Shown here in pieces: positions 35,578 to 44,857 of a DNA stretch of 64,000 nucleotides (positions within the stretch are counted from its first letter, which is position 1; every line of letters begins with the position of its first letter). Source of the DNA: an uncultured Paracoccaceae bacterium (GTDB lineage Bacteria; Pseudomonadota; Alphaproteobacteria; Rhodobacterales; Rhodobacteraceae); assembly GCA_913060475.1 (NCBI GenBank), contig CAJXSD010000011.1, positions 31,832-95,831 of the forward strand. The letters run 5' to 3'. Made by a program: the position numbers and the translations under genes. Under the pieces are notes generated by a model. It worked only from the letters and a program-made list of their open reading frames with translations. It did no database searches and was not told the DNA's origin.

Positions 35578-36675
35578 TTAGTCTTTGTTAGATAGGTTTA
35601 AAACGGTTTTTTGCAATTGCGAAACCGTTTGCATCAAACGGGGCAAGCGGCGCAATGCTTTGTAGGTTTCGATATGGCTGTCCATTTTCATAGCGGGATA
35701 GCCCAACATAATACGACCGCTGGGAATATTCGACAACACTTTGGTCGCGCCGCCTGTAATCACGTTATCACCGATTGTGATATTGTCACTGACACCGGTC
35801 TGTCCCCCTAACACCACGTTGCGGCCCAGCACACTGGACCCTGCGATACCGACCTGCGCACAGATCAGACAATCATCCCCTACCACAACGTTATGACCGA
35901 TTTGTGACAGGTTATCCGTTTTCACACCATTGCCGATTTGCGTCGGTTTGACCGTGCCACGATCAACACAACACGACGCGCCCAGTTCCACATCATCGCC
36001 AATGATCACACCTGCCAGTGAATGTATGCGCGACCAGGGTTGCCCGCGGTCTGAAATATCCTCTTTGCCCAGGCTATCGCGGGCAATTTCAACCGCCGAC
36101 ACCTCGGCCGTGACAAAGGAAAACCCATCCGCCCCAACAGTTGCGCCCGGCTGCGCGATAAAGCGATCGCCGATCCGGACATCTGCGCCAATCCGGACCC
36201 CTTCGCGCAGATAGGCATTTTGCCCCAAACGCGATCCCGTTCCGATGTAACACTGTGGGCCAATCACGCTGTTGCCCCCAATTACGACATCGCGCCCAAT
36301 GACAGCCAGCGGTCCAATGGTGATATTATCGCCCAAACGCGCGGTTGGATCTATGATCGCGGATGGATGAATGCCGGCATCATATCCCTGCCCGCGATCC
36401 ATCATGGCCGACAAGGTAGACATCGCATACCGTGGGCGCGGCGCGACCAAGGCAGCCTGCACACCGTAACTGGCCCAATCCGCACCGGGCCACAACATGG
36501 CGACACGGGCCTGTCCCTGCGGGATCAAAGCTGCATAATCGGGATCCATAGCCAATGCGATATCTGTATCGCCAGCTAAACCGGGCTGAGCAACACCCGA
36601 GACAAGGATCGTCCCGTCCCCCATAAACTGGGCACCCAGCGCCTGCGCCACATCCGCGACTGTATACATGTTCAT
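35578..36675 (-). CDS. lpxD: LpxD-like UDP-3-O-acylglucosamine N-acyltransferase
   Basis: The 365-residue protein has the LpxD layout. An N-terminal uridine-binding domain (MYTVADVAQALGAQFMGDGT) is followed by a left-handed beta-helix of hexapeptide repeats (residues ~105-335: IHPSAIIDPTARLGDN onward), and then a C-terminal helix. The catalytic histidine of LpxD is in LSQIGHNVVVGDD. An insertion of about 20 residues follows GADGFSFV, as in other alphaproteobacteria. In this group the canonical lpxD normally sits with bamA-fabZ-lpxA-lpxB, so this copy, beside an L,D-transpeptidase and a dedicated ACP/ketosynthase, is probably a paralogue. It may N-acylate a sugar nucleotide with an unusual chain. 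Confidence 0.85.
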   Translation of the reverse strand: MNMYTVADVAQALGAQFMGDGTILVSGVAQPGLAGDTDIALAMDPDYAALIPQGQARVAMLWPGADWASYGVQAALVAPRPRYAMSTLSAMMDRGQGYDAGIHPSAIIDPTARLGDNITIGPLAVIGRDVVIGGNSVIGPQCYIGTGSRLGQNAYLREGVRIGADVRIGDRFIAQPGATVGADGFSFVTAEVSAVEIARDSLGKEDISDRGQPWSRIHSLAGVIIGDDVELGASCCVDRGTVKPTQIGNGVKTDNLSQIGHNVVVGDDCLICAQVGIAGSSVLGRNVVLGGQTGVSDNITIGDNVITGGATKVLSNIPSGRIMLGYPAMKMDSHIETYKALRRLPRLMQTVSQLQKTVLNLSNKD

Positions 36676-36700
36676 TCCCCACGATTACGCGGGACCAGAA

Positions 36701-38308
36701 TTACCCTGCAATTGATCCAATGACCACCCCTGCACGCACCAAGGCATCAAAAATTGCAGCATCGCGACCATAGACATCGCGGCGATATTCCATACCGCCC
36801 GTGGGTTTGGACACGGCTGTACGATACATCAGATGGACAGGGACATGTTTTTTCAATTCAATCACCGTTTCGCGCCCGCTGTCCAGGGCTGCGTGGAATT
36901 CGCCCTTGGGGTTTGAGGACTGAACCGACAACAAAGCATAGGCAAAATCGAACGGTTTGTGCAAACGCACACAGCCATGGCTGAAGGCCCGCGTTTCGCG
37001 CGCAAACAAGGATTTTGCAGGTGTATCATGCAGGTAAATGTTATAGCGGTTGGGGAACATGAATTTCACCAAGCCCAAGGCATTTCGCGTTGACGGTGGC
37101 TGTTTCAGATCAAACGGGAAATCAGCTGCCGTAAACTGCGTGAAATCAATCCCTTCGCGCGATACGACTTGGCCCGATTGGCTGATCAGGTTTAGATAGC
37201 TGTGCGCATTTGGATCTGCTTGCATTTTCGGCAGATATTCTTTGACCGTTATGGACCGCGGCACATTCCATGTCGGGTTCACAACCATATGCTCCATTTC
37301 GTCGGAAAATTCTGGGCTGCGTTGGTCACGTTTATTCGACCCCACAACCGCGCGCGTATAGAATTCAACCTGACCCTTGTTGATAATTTTGGCGCTGAAA
37401 TCCGCCAAATTCACTATGATGTGGCGTGTACCGCGATCAAAATTGGTCCAGCGTTCGCGTTCCATCGCCACAACGACAGCGGCCAAGCGGTCGCGGGCAG
37501 ATGTGTTTAATTCGGCCCGCGTTCCATCGCCCACGATCCCATCGGTAGCCAATCCATGATCCGCCTGAAACGCCTGCACTGCCTTTTGAATATCGGCATC
37601 ATAGACCGCGCTGAGCGATCGTTTTAGATATCCCATTTCGATCAAACGGTCGCGCAATGCTATCACTGCACGCCCCTGATCGCCTGGCTGTAATTTTCCC
37701 CCGGGAACAATGGTTTGCCAATCGCCTGCGGCGATGATGTCCAACAAACGTTCCTTTTCGGCCAGCAGCCGCTGATATTCATTTGATTGCGGCGGCAAGG
37801 CACGCATGAACTTCTTAGGTGATGATTTCACCAAGGCGTCTAGATAGTCTGCCGTCACGATAGAAAAGCGTTTCCGCTTGATATCTTGTACCGCAGAGGA
37901 CGGGTCAACCACACCGGTCCGCACATCGCGGACATAAGCGATAAAGCTTTGCGTTAGCGCTGCCTCAGCCGCGCCTAGATCAGCAGTAGTTTTAATGTTG
38001 GCGACAGCGCGTTCAAGCGCAGGCAATTGATAGCGGTCCACCGGCAAGGCATGCCCGCCTGCCAAAGCCAGGGCATCAAACAACGCCGTTCGCCGCGCCG
38101 AGGCCGCGGATGATTTTTCCAGCCATACCGGTTGAAACCCGCGGGATTTGTAAAACGCCATTGCAGATGCATCGTTTTGCAGCGCCTTGCTCAGCGCCAT
38201 TTGGTAAGAGATATCAAGTTTTTGTGCGGCGCCTTGCGTTGGTAAAACAGCAGCATAAACCATAAATAATAAAACAAAAATAACACGAGTAACTTGGATA
38301 AAATTCAT
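36701..38308 (-). CDS. exported L,D-transpeptidase with peptidoglycan-binding domain (YcbB/LdtD-like)
   Basis: The 535-residue protein has a signal peptide (MNFIQVTRVIFVLLFMVYAA, cleavage near residue 28). A helical scaffold domain follows with FYKSRGFQPVWLE. A peptidoglycan-binding domain lies near residues 205-265 (LQPGDQGRAVIALRDRLIEMGYL, VQAFQADHGLATDGIVG). The YkuD catalytic domain has HDTPAKSLF and the SHGCVRL active-site cysteine near residue 440. Such enzymes make 3-3 peptidoglycan cross-links or attach proteins to the wall in the periplasm. It is the first gene of an apparent operon with the LpxD-like gene (25-base gap), and it is divergent from the DUF882 gene. Confidence 0.9.
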   Translation of the reverse strand: MNFIQVTRVIFVLLFMVYAAVLPTQGAAQKLDISYQMALSKALQNDASAMAFYKSRGFQPVWLEKSSAASARRTALFDALALAGGHALPVDRYQLPALERAVANIKTTADLGAAEAALTQSFIAYVRDVRTGVVDPSSAVQDIKRKRFSIVTADYLDALVKSSPKKFMRALPPQSNEYQRLLAEKERLLDIIAAGDWQTIVPGGKLQPGDQGRAVIALRDRLIEMGYLKRSLSAVYDADIQKAVQAFQADHGLATDGIVGDGTRAELNTSARDRLAAVVVAMERERWTNFDRGTRHIIVNLADFSAKIINKGQVEFYTRAVVGSNKRDQRSPEFSDEMEHMVVNPTWNVPRSITVKEYLPKMQADPNAHSYLNLISQSGQVVSREGIDFTQFTAADFPFDLKQPPSTRNALGLVKFMFPNRYNIYLHDTPAKSLFARETRAFSHGCVRLHKPFDFAYALLSVQSSNPKGEFHAALDSGRETVIELKKHVPVHLMYRTAVSKPTGGMEYRRDVYGRDAAIFDALVRAGVVIGSIAG

Positions 38309-38588
38309 CGTTCAACCCCTTAGATGAGAGCGGGATAGCATTAAAACGTAACAGTATGAAATGTCCATTCACATTTTCTTTAGCCGATAAATCGATCCAA
38401 AATGACAGACTCCCTGTGACCCGATTACATCGAAACACAGAAAAAGGCGAAAATTTGCCGAAAATTCGTTGAACGGACACAGCCGCAAAAAAAGGGTTGG
38501 TTCGCGAATCAAAACGTGGCATAGCTATTGCACCTAGGGGATAGGTCAAACAACTGCGCCAGCTGCCCGGCGTATTGGAAATGAATGA
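38309..38588. other. 280-base divergent promoter region
   Basis: No gene is seen. The region separates the L,D-transpeptidase operon (-) from the DUF882 gene (+), both predicted to act on the cell wall. It contains a TTCGCGAA palindrome at about 38500 and a sigma-54-type site at 38516-38532. The left half is AT-rich, as expected for the - strand promoter, but no clear -35/-10 pair was assigned. Confidence 0.5.
38516..38532 (+). promoter_or_regulatory. candidate sigma-54 (-24/-12) promoter for the DUF882 gene
   Basis: GTGGCATAGCTATTGCA contains GG at 38518-38519 and GC at 38530-38531 with exactly ten bases between, in the context TGGCA-N6-TTGCA. This matches the RpoN consensus TGGCAC-N5-TTGC closely. 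The -12 element lies 56 bases before the ATG at 38589. No enhancer-binding protein gene is nearby. Confidence 0.45.
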
Positions 38589-39158
38589 ATGACGATGGAT
38601 AATCGCAACGGTATTACACGACGTGGATTACTGACAGCTTTCGCGGCGACAACGGTTGTGGCTGCGCCGACTTATGCAAATGCCTTTGGTTTTTTGCGGG
38701 GCGCCGGTGATATCCGCAAGGTGTCGTTGGTGTCGCGCCGCACAGGTGAACGCGTCAATACAATCTATTGGATTGAGGGCGAATACATCCCCGAGGCCTT
38801 GGCCGAGATCAACAAGTTTATGCGCGATTGGCGCTATAACGAGGTCAAGAAAATCGATACCCGTACGATTGACATCATTGCCGCCAGCCATGCCTTGCTA
38901 GATACCAGTGAACCGTTCCAGATGTTGTCAGGCTATCGCAGCCCGAAAACCAATGCGATGCTGCGCCGCAATTCGCGGGGGGTCGCCAAAAATTCCCTGC
39001 ACATGAAGGGCCAAGCGGCCGACCTACGGCTTGGGTCACGTTCGGTGCGACAGATTTCCAAGGCTGCACAGGCCTGCCATGCCGGTGGCGTTGGTAAATA
39101 TTCAGGGTCCAATTTCGTGCATATGGATTGCGGCCCTGTCCGCGTTTGGGGTAGGTGA
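38589..39158 (+). CDS. Tat-exported DUF882 (YcbK/M15-like) protein
   Basis: The 189-residue protein starts with a twin-arginine signal (TRRGLLTAFAATTVVAAPTYA). The DUF882 domain follows, related to M15 murein peptidases, with FQMLSGYRSPKTNAMLRRN, SLHMKGQAADLR and VHMDCGPVR. These contain the His/Asp/His zinc pattern (H in SLHMKGQAAD, D after it, H in VHMD). It may trim or bind peptidoglycan peptides in the periplasm. In enterobacteria ycbK neighbours the L,D-transpeptidase ycbB; here the same two families are divergent neighbours, supporting a shared cell-wall role. Confidence 0.85.
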   Translation: MTMDNRNGITRRGLLTAFAATTVVAAPTYANAFGFLRGAGDIRKVSLVSRRTGERVNTIYWIEGEYIPEALAEINKFMRDWRYNEVKKIDTRTIDIIAASHALLDTSEPFQMLSGYRSPKTNAMLRRNSRGVAKNSLHMKGQAADLRLGSRSVRQISKAAQACHAGGVGKYSGSNFVHMDCGPVRVWGR

Positions 39159-39205
39159 GGATCGATACGCGTGCACCCCGCGCCGCAACAAATGGGATCG
39201 TTGAG

Positions 39206-39493
39206 ATGATTTACCAAGTTGTTATTTATCATGAAATTCGTGATCAAGACGCTTTGGCCGCCTATGCCAAATTGGCTGGACCCGCGATTGAGAAAGCAGG
39301 CGGCCGATTTATCGCCCGCGGCATGCCCGTAAAAACGCTGGAACACGGCAAAGAAACGCGCACCGTTGTGATCGAATGGGACGATTTAGACACCGCAACC
39401 GCAGGGTTTAATTCAGACGATTATATGGCGGCGCTGCATGAATTAGGCGATGCTGCGGTCAGGGATATTCGGTATATCCCCGCCGCGTCCTGA
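39206..39493 (+). CDS. DUF1330 (NIPSNAP-like) protein
   Basis: The 95-residue protein starts MIYQVVIYHEIRDQDALAAY and has GGRFIARGMPVKTLE and VVIEWDDLDTATAGFNSDDY, the ferredoxin-like DUF1330 domain. Family members are small cytosolic dimeric alpha-beta barrels of unknown function. ATG at 39206 was chosen because the domain starts there; the frame open from 39155 would overlap the DUF882 stop. It converges on mrp with a 5-base gap. Confidence 0.8.
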   Translation: MIYQVVIYHEIRDQDALAAYAKLAGPAIEKAGGRFIARGMPVKTLEHGKETRTVVIEWDDLDTATAGFNSDDYMAALHELGDAAVRDIRYIPAAS

Positions 39494-39498
39494 CCCAA

Positions 39499-40545
39499 TT
39501 AAGCCATAATCCGTTTTGCGATTTGCATAAATGCCGCGGCCTGCGGGCCGTCGGGGTCGCGTACAACAATGGGTTCGCCCTGATCGGCCGCCAAACGCAC
39601 ATCCAAATGCAACGGCACCTCGCCCAGGAACGGGACGCCCATTTTTGCAGCCTCTGCCACGACACCGCCGTGGCCGAAAATATGTTCTTCGTGGCCACAA
39701 TGGCTGCAGATATGGGTCGACATATTTTCAACCAGACCCAAAATCGGGACATTGACTTTGTCAAACATATCAATGCCTTTGCGTGCATCGATCAGGGCCA
39801 CATCCTGCGGTGTTGACACCACGATGGCACCGGCCACCTGCGCCTTTTGGGCCAATGTGATCTGAACATCCCCTGTCCCGGGCGGCAAATCAACAAACAA
39901 AACATCCAAATCGCCCCAATCGACCTGAAACAGCAATTGTTGCAGCGCGCCCATCAACATCGGCCCGCGCCAAACAATGGCCTGATCAGGTTGCATCATC
40001 AAACCGATCGACATCATGGTCACGCCATGCGCCGTTAACGGAATGATGGTTTTACCATCCGGACTGGCGGGCCGTTTATTAACGCCCAACATTTGCGGTT
40101 GGGAGGGGCCATAGACATCTGCGTCCAGCAATCCCACCTTGGCGCCCAATTTTGCAGCGGCACAGGCCAAATTTGCGGATAGCGTTGATTTCCCAACCCC
40201 ACCCTTGCCCGAGGCAATGGCAATCACGCGTTTTACATTTGGAACCGCTGCCGGACCGGATGCCGCGGCCTTGGGTTTCAGGCTGGGCGGTTGCGGCGCA
40301 GCCTTGTGCCCCGTCAAGATCCCCTTGGCCGCATCAACGCCATCCAATCCCATCAACGCCTGTTCTGCCAAGGCAAGGGTTTCGGCGTATTTGGGCGCGT
40401 GGTCTGGATCAACCTCAAGCACAAATTGGATTTTACCGCCATCTTGTGTCAATCCACGCACCAATCCGGCCTGCACGATATTTTGGCCGGACACAGGATC
40501 CGTGACCTGTGACAAACACTGTTCTAACGTCGATTTATCAACCAT
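39499..40545 (-). CDS. mrp: Mrp/NBP35-type iron-sulfur cluster carrier ATPase
   Basis: The 348-residue protein has an N-terminal MIP18/DUF59-like domain (TLEQCLSQVTDPVSGQNIVQ) and a C-terminal deviant Walker ATPase: ASGKGGVGKSTLSANLAC near residue 115, DADVYGPSQPQMLG, DLPPGTGDVQITL. The CxxC cluster/metal site is in HICSHCGHEEHIFG near residue 285. It binds and delivers iron-sulfur clusters as a homodimer. The gene stands alone on its strand between DUF1330 and bactofilin. Confidence 0.95.
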   Translation of the reverse strand: MVDKSTLEQCLSQVTDPVSGQNIVQAGLVRGLTQDGGKIQFVLEVDPDHAPKYAETLALAEQALMGLDGVDAAKGILTGHKAAPQPPSLKPKAAASGPAAVPNVKRVIAIASGKGGVGKSTLSANLACAAAKLGAKVGLLDADVYGPSQPQMLGVNKRPASPDGKTIIPLTAHGVTMMSIGLMMQPDQAIVWRGPMLMGALQQLLFQVDWGDLDVLFVDLPPGTGDVQITLAQKAQVAGAIVVSTPQDVALIDARKGIDMFDKVNVPILGLVENMSTHICSHCGHEEHIFGHGGVVAEAAKMGVPFLGEVPLHLDVRLAADQGEPIVVRDPDGPQAAAFMQIAKRIMA

Positions 40546-40618
40546 ATTCTGCCCTTAATCTGACACAGGAAAACCCGGCGCGATTGCACCGTTTCGAAAC
40601 GCAGGCGCGGCCAAACGG

Positions 40619-40924
40619 TTATTTCACCTTTAGCTGGCCTTGGATCTTGGCACCTTTGGAGGTGGATATAGTGTTATAGGAAATATCGGCAACCACGACA
40701 CCTGTGCTGGCCACGGTTACATCGGTCGCAGACACCGCGCCCTGTAATTCACCGTCGATCGACAGGGTTGTGCATTCAACCGTTCCCTCTAGGCGACCTG
40801 CACCTAACACGCTGATGGCAGCGGCCTGCACTTTGCCTTTGACGGATCCGTCAATTTCAATATCGCCTTTTGACCGGATTTCCCCATCAATGCTGATATC
40901 TGAGCTGAAAAAAGATTTTGCCAT
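40619..40924 (-). CDS. bactofilin
   Basis: The 101-residue protein is a single bactofilin (DUF583) domain: repeated short beta-helix turns with GEIRSKGDIEIDGSVKGKV, LEGTVECTTLSIDGELQGAV and ISYNTISTSKGAKIQGQLK. Bactofilins polymerise without nucleotide into filaments that scaffold cell-wall enzymes. ATG at 40924 is preceded by GGGGG. Upstream ATGs at 40936 and 40945 and the frame open to 41044 add only unlike sequence. The M23 peptidase that often accompanies bactofilin in alphaproteobacteria is not adjacent. Confidence 0.88.
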   Translation of the reverse strand: MAKSFFSSDISIDGEIRSKGDIEIDGSVKGKVQAAAISVLGAGRLEGTVECTTLSIDGELQGAVSATDVTVASTGVVVADISYNTISTSKGAKIQGQLKVK

Positions 40925-41440
40925 GGTCGCCCCCATCCGAAACATTTGATTTACCGTGTTTTCGGCCGCTTGCACCCAATTTGCAAGGTCAAAATGCAGC
41001 CTGTCCCAAATCACGGCAAAATTCAGCCCGTTCAACACAGGCAAGGCGGCACAGTGTGGGGATTATTTGGTGATGCTACGCCCGTGTTGCGCCCCAGAAT
41101 TTTTAACCGCATCCCTACGCAACTTTGGTCGCGACCCTAGCGTAACATCACCTGTAATTCGAACATCAGCTCGATACAGGTGGGATAGGCAGCAGATGCG
41201 GCAAGAATAAGACCACAAACAGATTGATTTGTGAAATAAACGTGGCACACCGCATTACCCGATAGGATGGGTTCCAGCGCCGGCGGTATATGGCAAGTTT
41301 AGCATTGCACTTTTATCCAATTCGTGGCATTGCAGCCCAACTTTTCCGCAAATATGTTAATTGCGCGGTCTCTCGTGGGTGGGTGCGGAAAAGATACGCC
41401 CAAACCCTTTGAAACGCGCCCATAAATGAATGGAGCTTAC
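40925..41440. other. 516-base intergenic region between bactofilin and rpsF
   Basis: No convincing gene is seen on either strand. It holds the divergent promoters and two notable inverted repeats: CACCTGTA/TACAGGTG at 41149-41156 and 41175-41182, and the 9-bp repeat at 41342-41392 in the rpsF leader. The short frames found here have no ribosome-binding sites or family resemblance. Confidence 0.5.
41342..41392 (+). promoter_or_regulatory. candidate rpsF leader structure (S6:S18-type autoregulatory element)
   Basis: TTTTCCGCA (41342-41350) and TGCGGAAAA (41384-41392) are a perfect 9-bp inverted repeat enclosing 33 bases, ending 48 bases before rpsF. Many bacteria have an S6:S18-binding hairpin with a CCG element at this place. 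The CCG is present in the 5' arm here, but I cannot confirm the full motif. Confidence 0.4.
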
Positions 41441-41797
41441 ATGCCTTTATATGAGCATGTCTTTATTTCGCGTCAGGACTTGTCCAACGCGCAGGCAGAA
41501 GGCCTGATCGAACACTTCTCGGCAGTATTGAAAGACAATGGCGGCAACGTGATTGATTCTGAATACTGGGGTGTCAAAACGATGGCCTATAAAATCAACA
41601 AAAACCGCAAAGGTCACTATGCGTTCTTGCGCACAGATGCACCGTCATCTGCGGTACAGGAAATGGAACGCCTGATGCGTCTGCACGATGACGTTATGCG
41701 CGTTATGACCATCCGTGTTGATGAACATGCCGAAGGTCCTTCGGTACAAATGCAAAAACGTGACGAACGTGGCGAACGCCGCGAACGCCGCGCATAA
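41441..41797 (+). CDS. rpsF: 30S ribosomal protein S6
   Basis: The 118-residue protein starts MPLYEHVFISRQDLSNAQAE and has IDSEYWGVKTMAYKINKNRKGHY, the S6 core, and ends with an arginine/glutamate-rich tail. An AATGGAGC site lies upstream of ATG at 41441. The frame open from 41426 lacks its own site. First gene of rpsF-rpsR-rplI. Confidence 0.97.
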   Translation: MPLYEHVFISRQDLSNAQAEGLIEHFSAVLKDNGGNVIDSEYWGVKTMAYKINKNRKGHYAFLRTDAPSSAVQEMERLMRLHDDVMRVMTIRVDEHAEGPSVQMQKRDERGERRERRA

Positions 41798-41814
41798 GGC
41801 AAAGGATCTAAATC

Positions 41815-42042
41815 ATGGCAAACAAACCATTTTTCCGCCGTCGTAAAGTGTGCCCCTTCTCAGGTGAGAACGCACCAAAGATCGATTACAAAGATACGAA
41901 ATTGCTGCAGCGCTATATCTCAGAGCGTGGCAAAATCGTACCTTCGCGCATCACTGCAGTGTCTGCTAAAAAACAACGCGAATTGGCCCGTGCCATCAAA
42001 CGCGCGCGCTTCTTGGCCCTGCTGCCATACGCTGTGAAATAA
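41815..42042 (+). CDS. rpsR: 30S ribosomal protein S18
   Basis: The 75-residue protein begins [20 protein letters not shown], with the single cysteine of this alphaproteobacterial S18, and has [20 protein letters not shown] and [15 protein letters not shown]. It binds 16S rRNA together with S6, encoded 17 bases upstream. AAGGATC precedes the ATG. Confidence 0.98.
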   Translation: MANKPFFRRRKVCPFSGENAPKIDYKDTKLLQRYISERGKIVPSRITAVSAKKQRELARAIKRARFLALLPYAVK

Positions 42043-42054
42043 GGAGAATTTGAA

Positions 42055-42645
42055 ATGCAAGTTATCCTTTTGGAACGCGTGGCCAAATTGGGCCAGATGG
42101 GCGAAATCGTAGACGTTAAACCAGGCTATGCGCGCAACTATCTGTTGCCACAAGGCAAAGCGCAAACCGCATCAGACGCAAACATCAAAGCGTTTGAAGC
42201 ACAAAAAGCGCAGCTGGAAGCACGCAACCTAGAGACCAAAAAAGAAGCCGAAGCATTGGCTGCAAAACTGGACGGTGAACAATTCATCGTGATTCGTTCT
42301 GCATCTGACGCGGGGGCGCTGTATGGTTCTGTATCCCCACGTGATGCGGCCGAGGCAGCGACCGAGGCTGGTTTCACTGTCGATCGCAAACAAATTGCTT
42401 TGATCAAACCGATCAAGGAATTGGGTCTGCACGAAATGTCTGTGAAACTGCACCCAGAAGTGACCGCGACCATCGTATTGAACGTTGCCCGTTCAAACGA
42501 AGAAGCGGAACTGCAAGCCTCTGGTAAGTCGATCCAAGAACAAGCGGCAGAGGATGAGGCAGCAGCCGAATTCGAAATCCAAGAATTGTTCGATGACATC
42601 GGCGGCGCAGCAGCCGACGAAGACGACGCAGGCGACGACGCGTAA
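42055..42645 (+). CDS. rplI: 50S ribosomal protein L9
   Basis: The 196-residue protein has the L9 N-terminal RNA-binding domain ([33 protein letters not shown]), the long linker helix (residues ~45-80) and the C-terminal domain ([13 protein letters not shown]). An acidic tail of about 45 residues, rich in Glu, Asp and Ala, extends beyond the usual ~150-residue length, as in other Rhodobacterales. An AAGGAG site precedes the ATG. A terminator follows. Confidence 0.97.
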   Translation: MQVILLERVAKLGQMGEIVDVKPGYARNYLLPQGKAQTASDANIKAFEAQKAQLEARNLETKKEAEALAAKLDGEQFIVIRSASDAGALYGSVSPRDAAEAATEAGFTVDRKQIALIKPIKELGLHEMSVKLHPEVTATIVLNVARSNEEAELQASGKSIQEQAAEDEAAAEFEIQELFDDIGGAAADEDDAGDDA

Positions 42646-42670
42646 ATCGCAGTCTGCACGACCAAACACG

Positions 42671-42704
42671 AAAACCGCGCGGGGATCCTGCGCGGTTTTT
42701 TTTG
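42671..42704 (+). terminator. Rho-independent terminator after rplI
   Basis: AACCGCGC (42673-42680) pairs with GCGCGGTT (42690-42697) around a GGGATCCT-containing loop, followed by a run of Ts to 42703. It ends the rpsF-rpsR-rplI unit. Confidence 0.9.
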
Positions 42705-42769
42705 TCACAATTTTCATCAAGACCGCCCCCATACCAACGACACAGAACAAGTGTGCCTGAATTTTAATT

Positions 42770-42798
42770 ACATAAAATCGTAATTTTTGACATAAAAT
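42770..42798 (+). repeat. AT-rich direct repeat ACATAAAAT, 20-base period, upstream of ilvB
   Basis: ACATAAAAT occurs at 42770-42778 and 42790-42798, two helical turns apart, about 75-100 bases before the proposed ilvB promoter. A perfect TTGACA lies at 42786-42791. It could be a regulator site or a second promoter with a poor -10; neither can be shown from sequence alone. Confidence 0.3.
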
Positions 42799-42873
42799 TT
42801 CCAAATTCATCTAAACTTAGCAATTATTGCAAAATCTATCGCCAGAAATATTCATTTTTTGGCTTTTGATCTG

Positions 42874-42902
42874 TTGACCTTCTGAATTGGGAATCATATG
42901 TT
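42874..42902 (+). promoter_or_regulatory. sigma-70 promoter for the ilvBN leader
   Basis: TTGACC (42874-42879), a 17-base spacer and TATGTT (42897-42902) form a good promoter. The start would be near 42909, just upstream of the TAGGAG site of the leader peptide. Confidence 0.6.
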
Positions 42903-42927
42903 GCCCCCACGAAATAGGAGCGTAACA

Positions 42928-42975
42928 ATGTTAGCCTTTGTGGTCGTGGTGAAAAATATGCGCATGGGTCGGTGA
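42928..42975 (+). CDS. ilvBN leader peptide
   Basis: A 15-codon frame reads [15 protein letters not shown], with four consecutive valine codons at 42940-42951 and a TAGGAG ribosome-binding site at 42915-42920. It ends 25 bases before a terminator hairpin that precedes ilvB. Short peptides rich in the pathway product are the mark of transcription attenuation; for ilvBN an attenuator has been reported in the related Caulobacter (from memory). The run of valine codons indicates control mainly by charged tRNA-Val. Confidence 0.8.
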   Translation: MLAFVVVVKNMRMGR

Positions 42976-43024
42976 CGATAGCCATATCAGACCACATGCG
43001 CCCCCGAGGATCGGGGGTTTTTTA
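42939..43024 (+). terminator. ilvBN attenuator: alternative stems plus terminator
   Basis: The terminator is CCCCCGA (43001-43007) with TCGGGGG (43011-43017) and a 6-T run. Two further pairings exclude each other: TGTGGTC in the Val codons (42939-42945) with GACCACA (42990-42996), and GCGCATG (42960-42966) with CATGCGC (42995-43001). A pairing that would directly block the terminator is weak (TCGG 42969-42972 with CCGA 43004-43007), so the exact switch is not resolved. Confidence 0.75.
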
Positions 43025-43084
43025 TTGCCACGCATACAAAGCACAGGGCCAATGATGGTCCGACTGTCAAAACGGAGCGGAACG

Positions 43085-44842
<1,758 letters not shown>

Positions 44843-44857
44843 TAAGGATTTTTCATC

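Noticed and set aside
43025..43084. Upstream extension of ilvB to 43025
   Set aside because: It would begin at the attenuator T-run, and GGAGCGG supports ATG at 43085 with the standard N-terminus.
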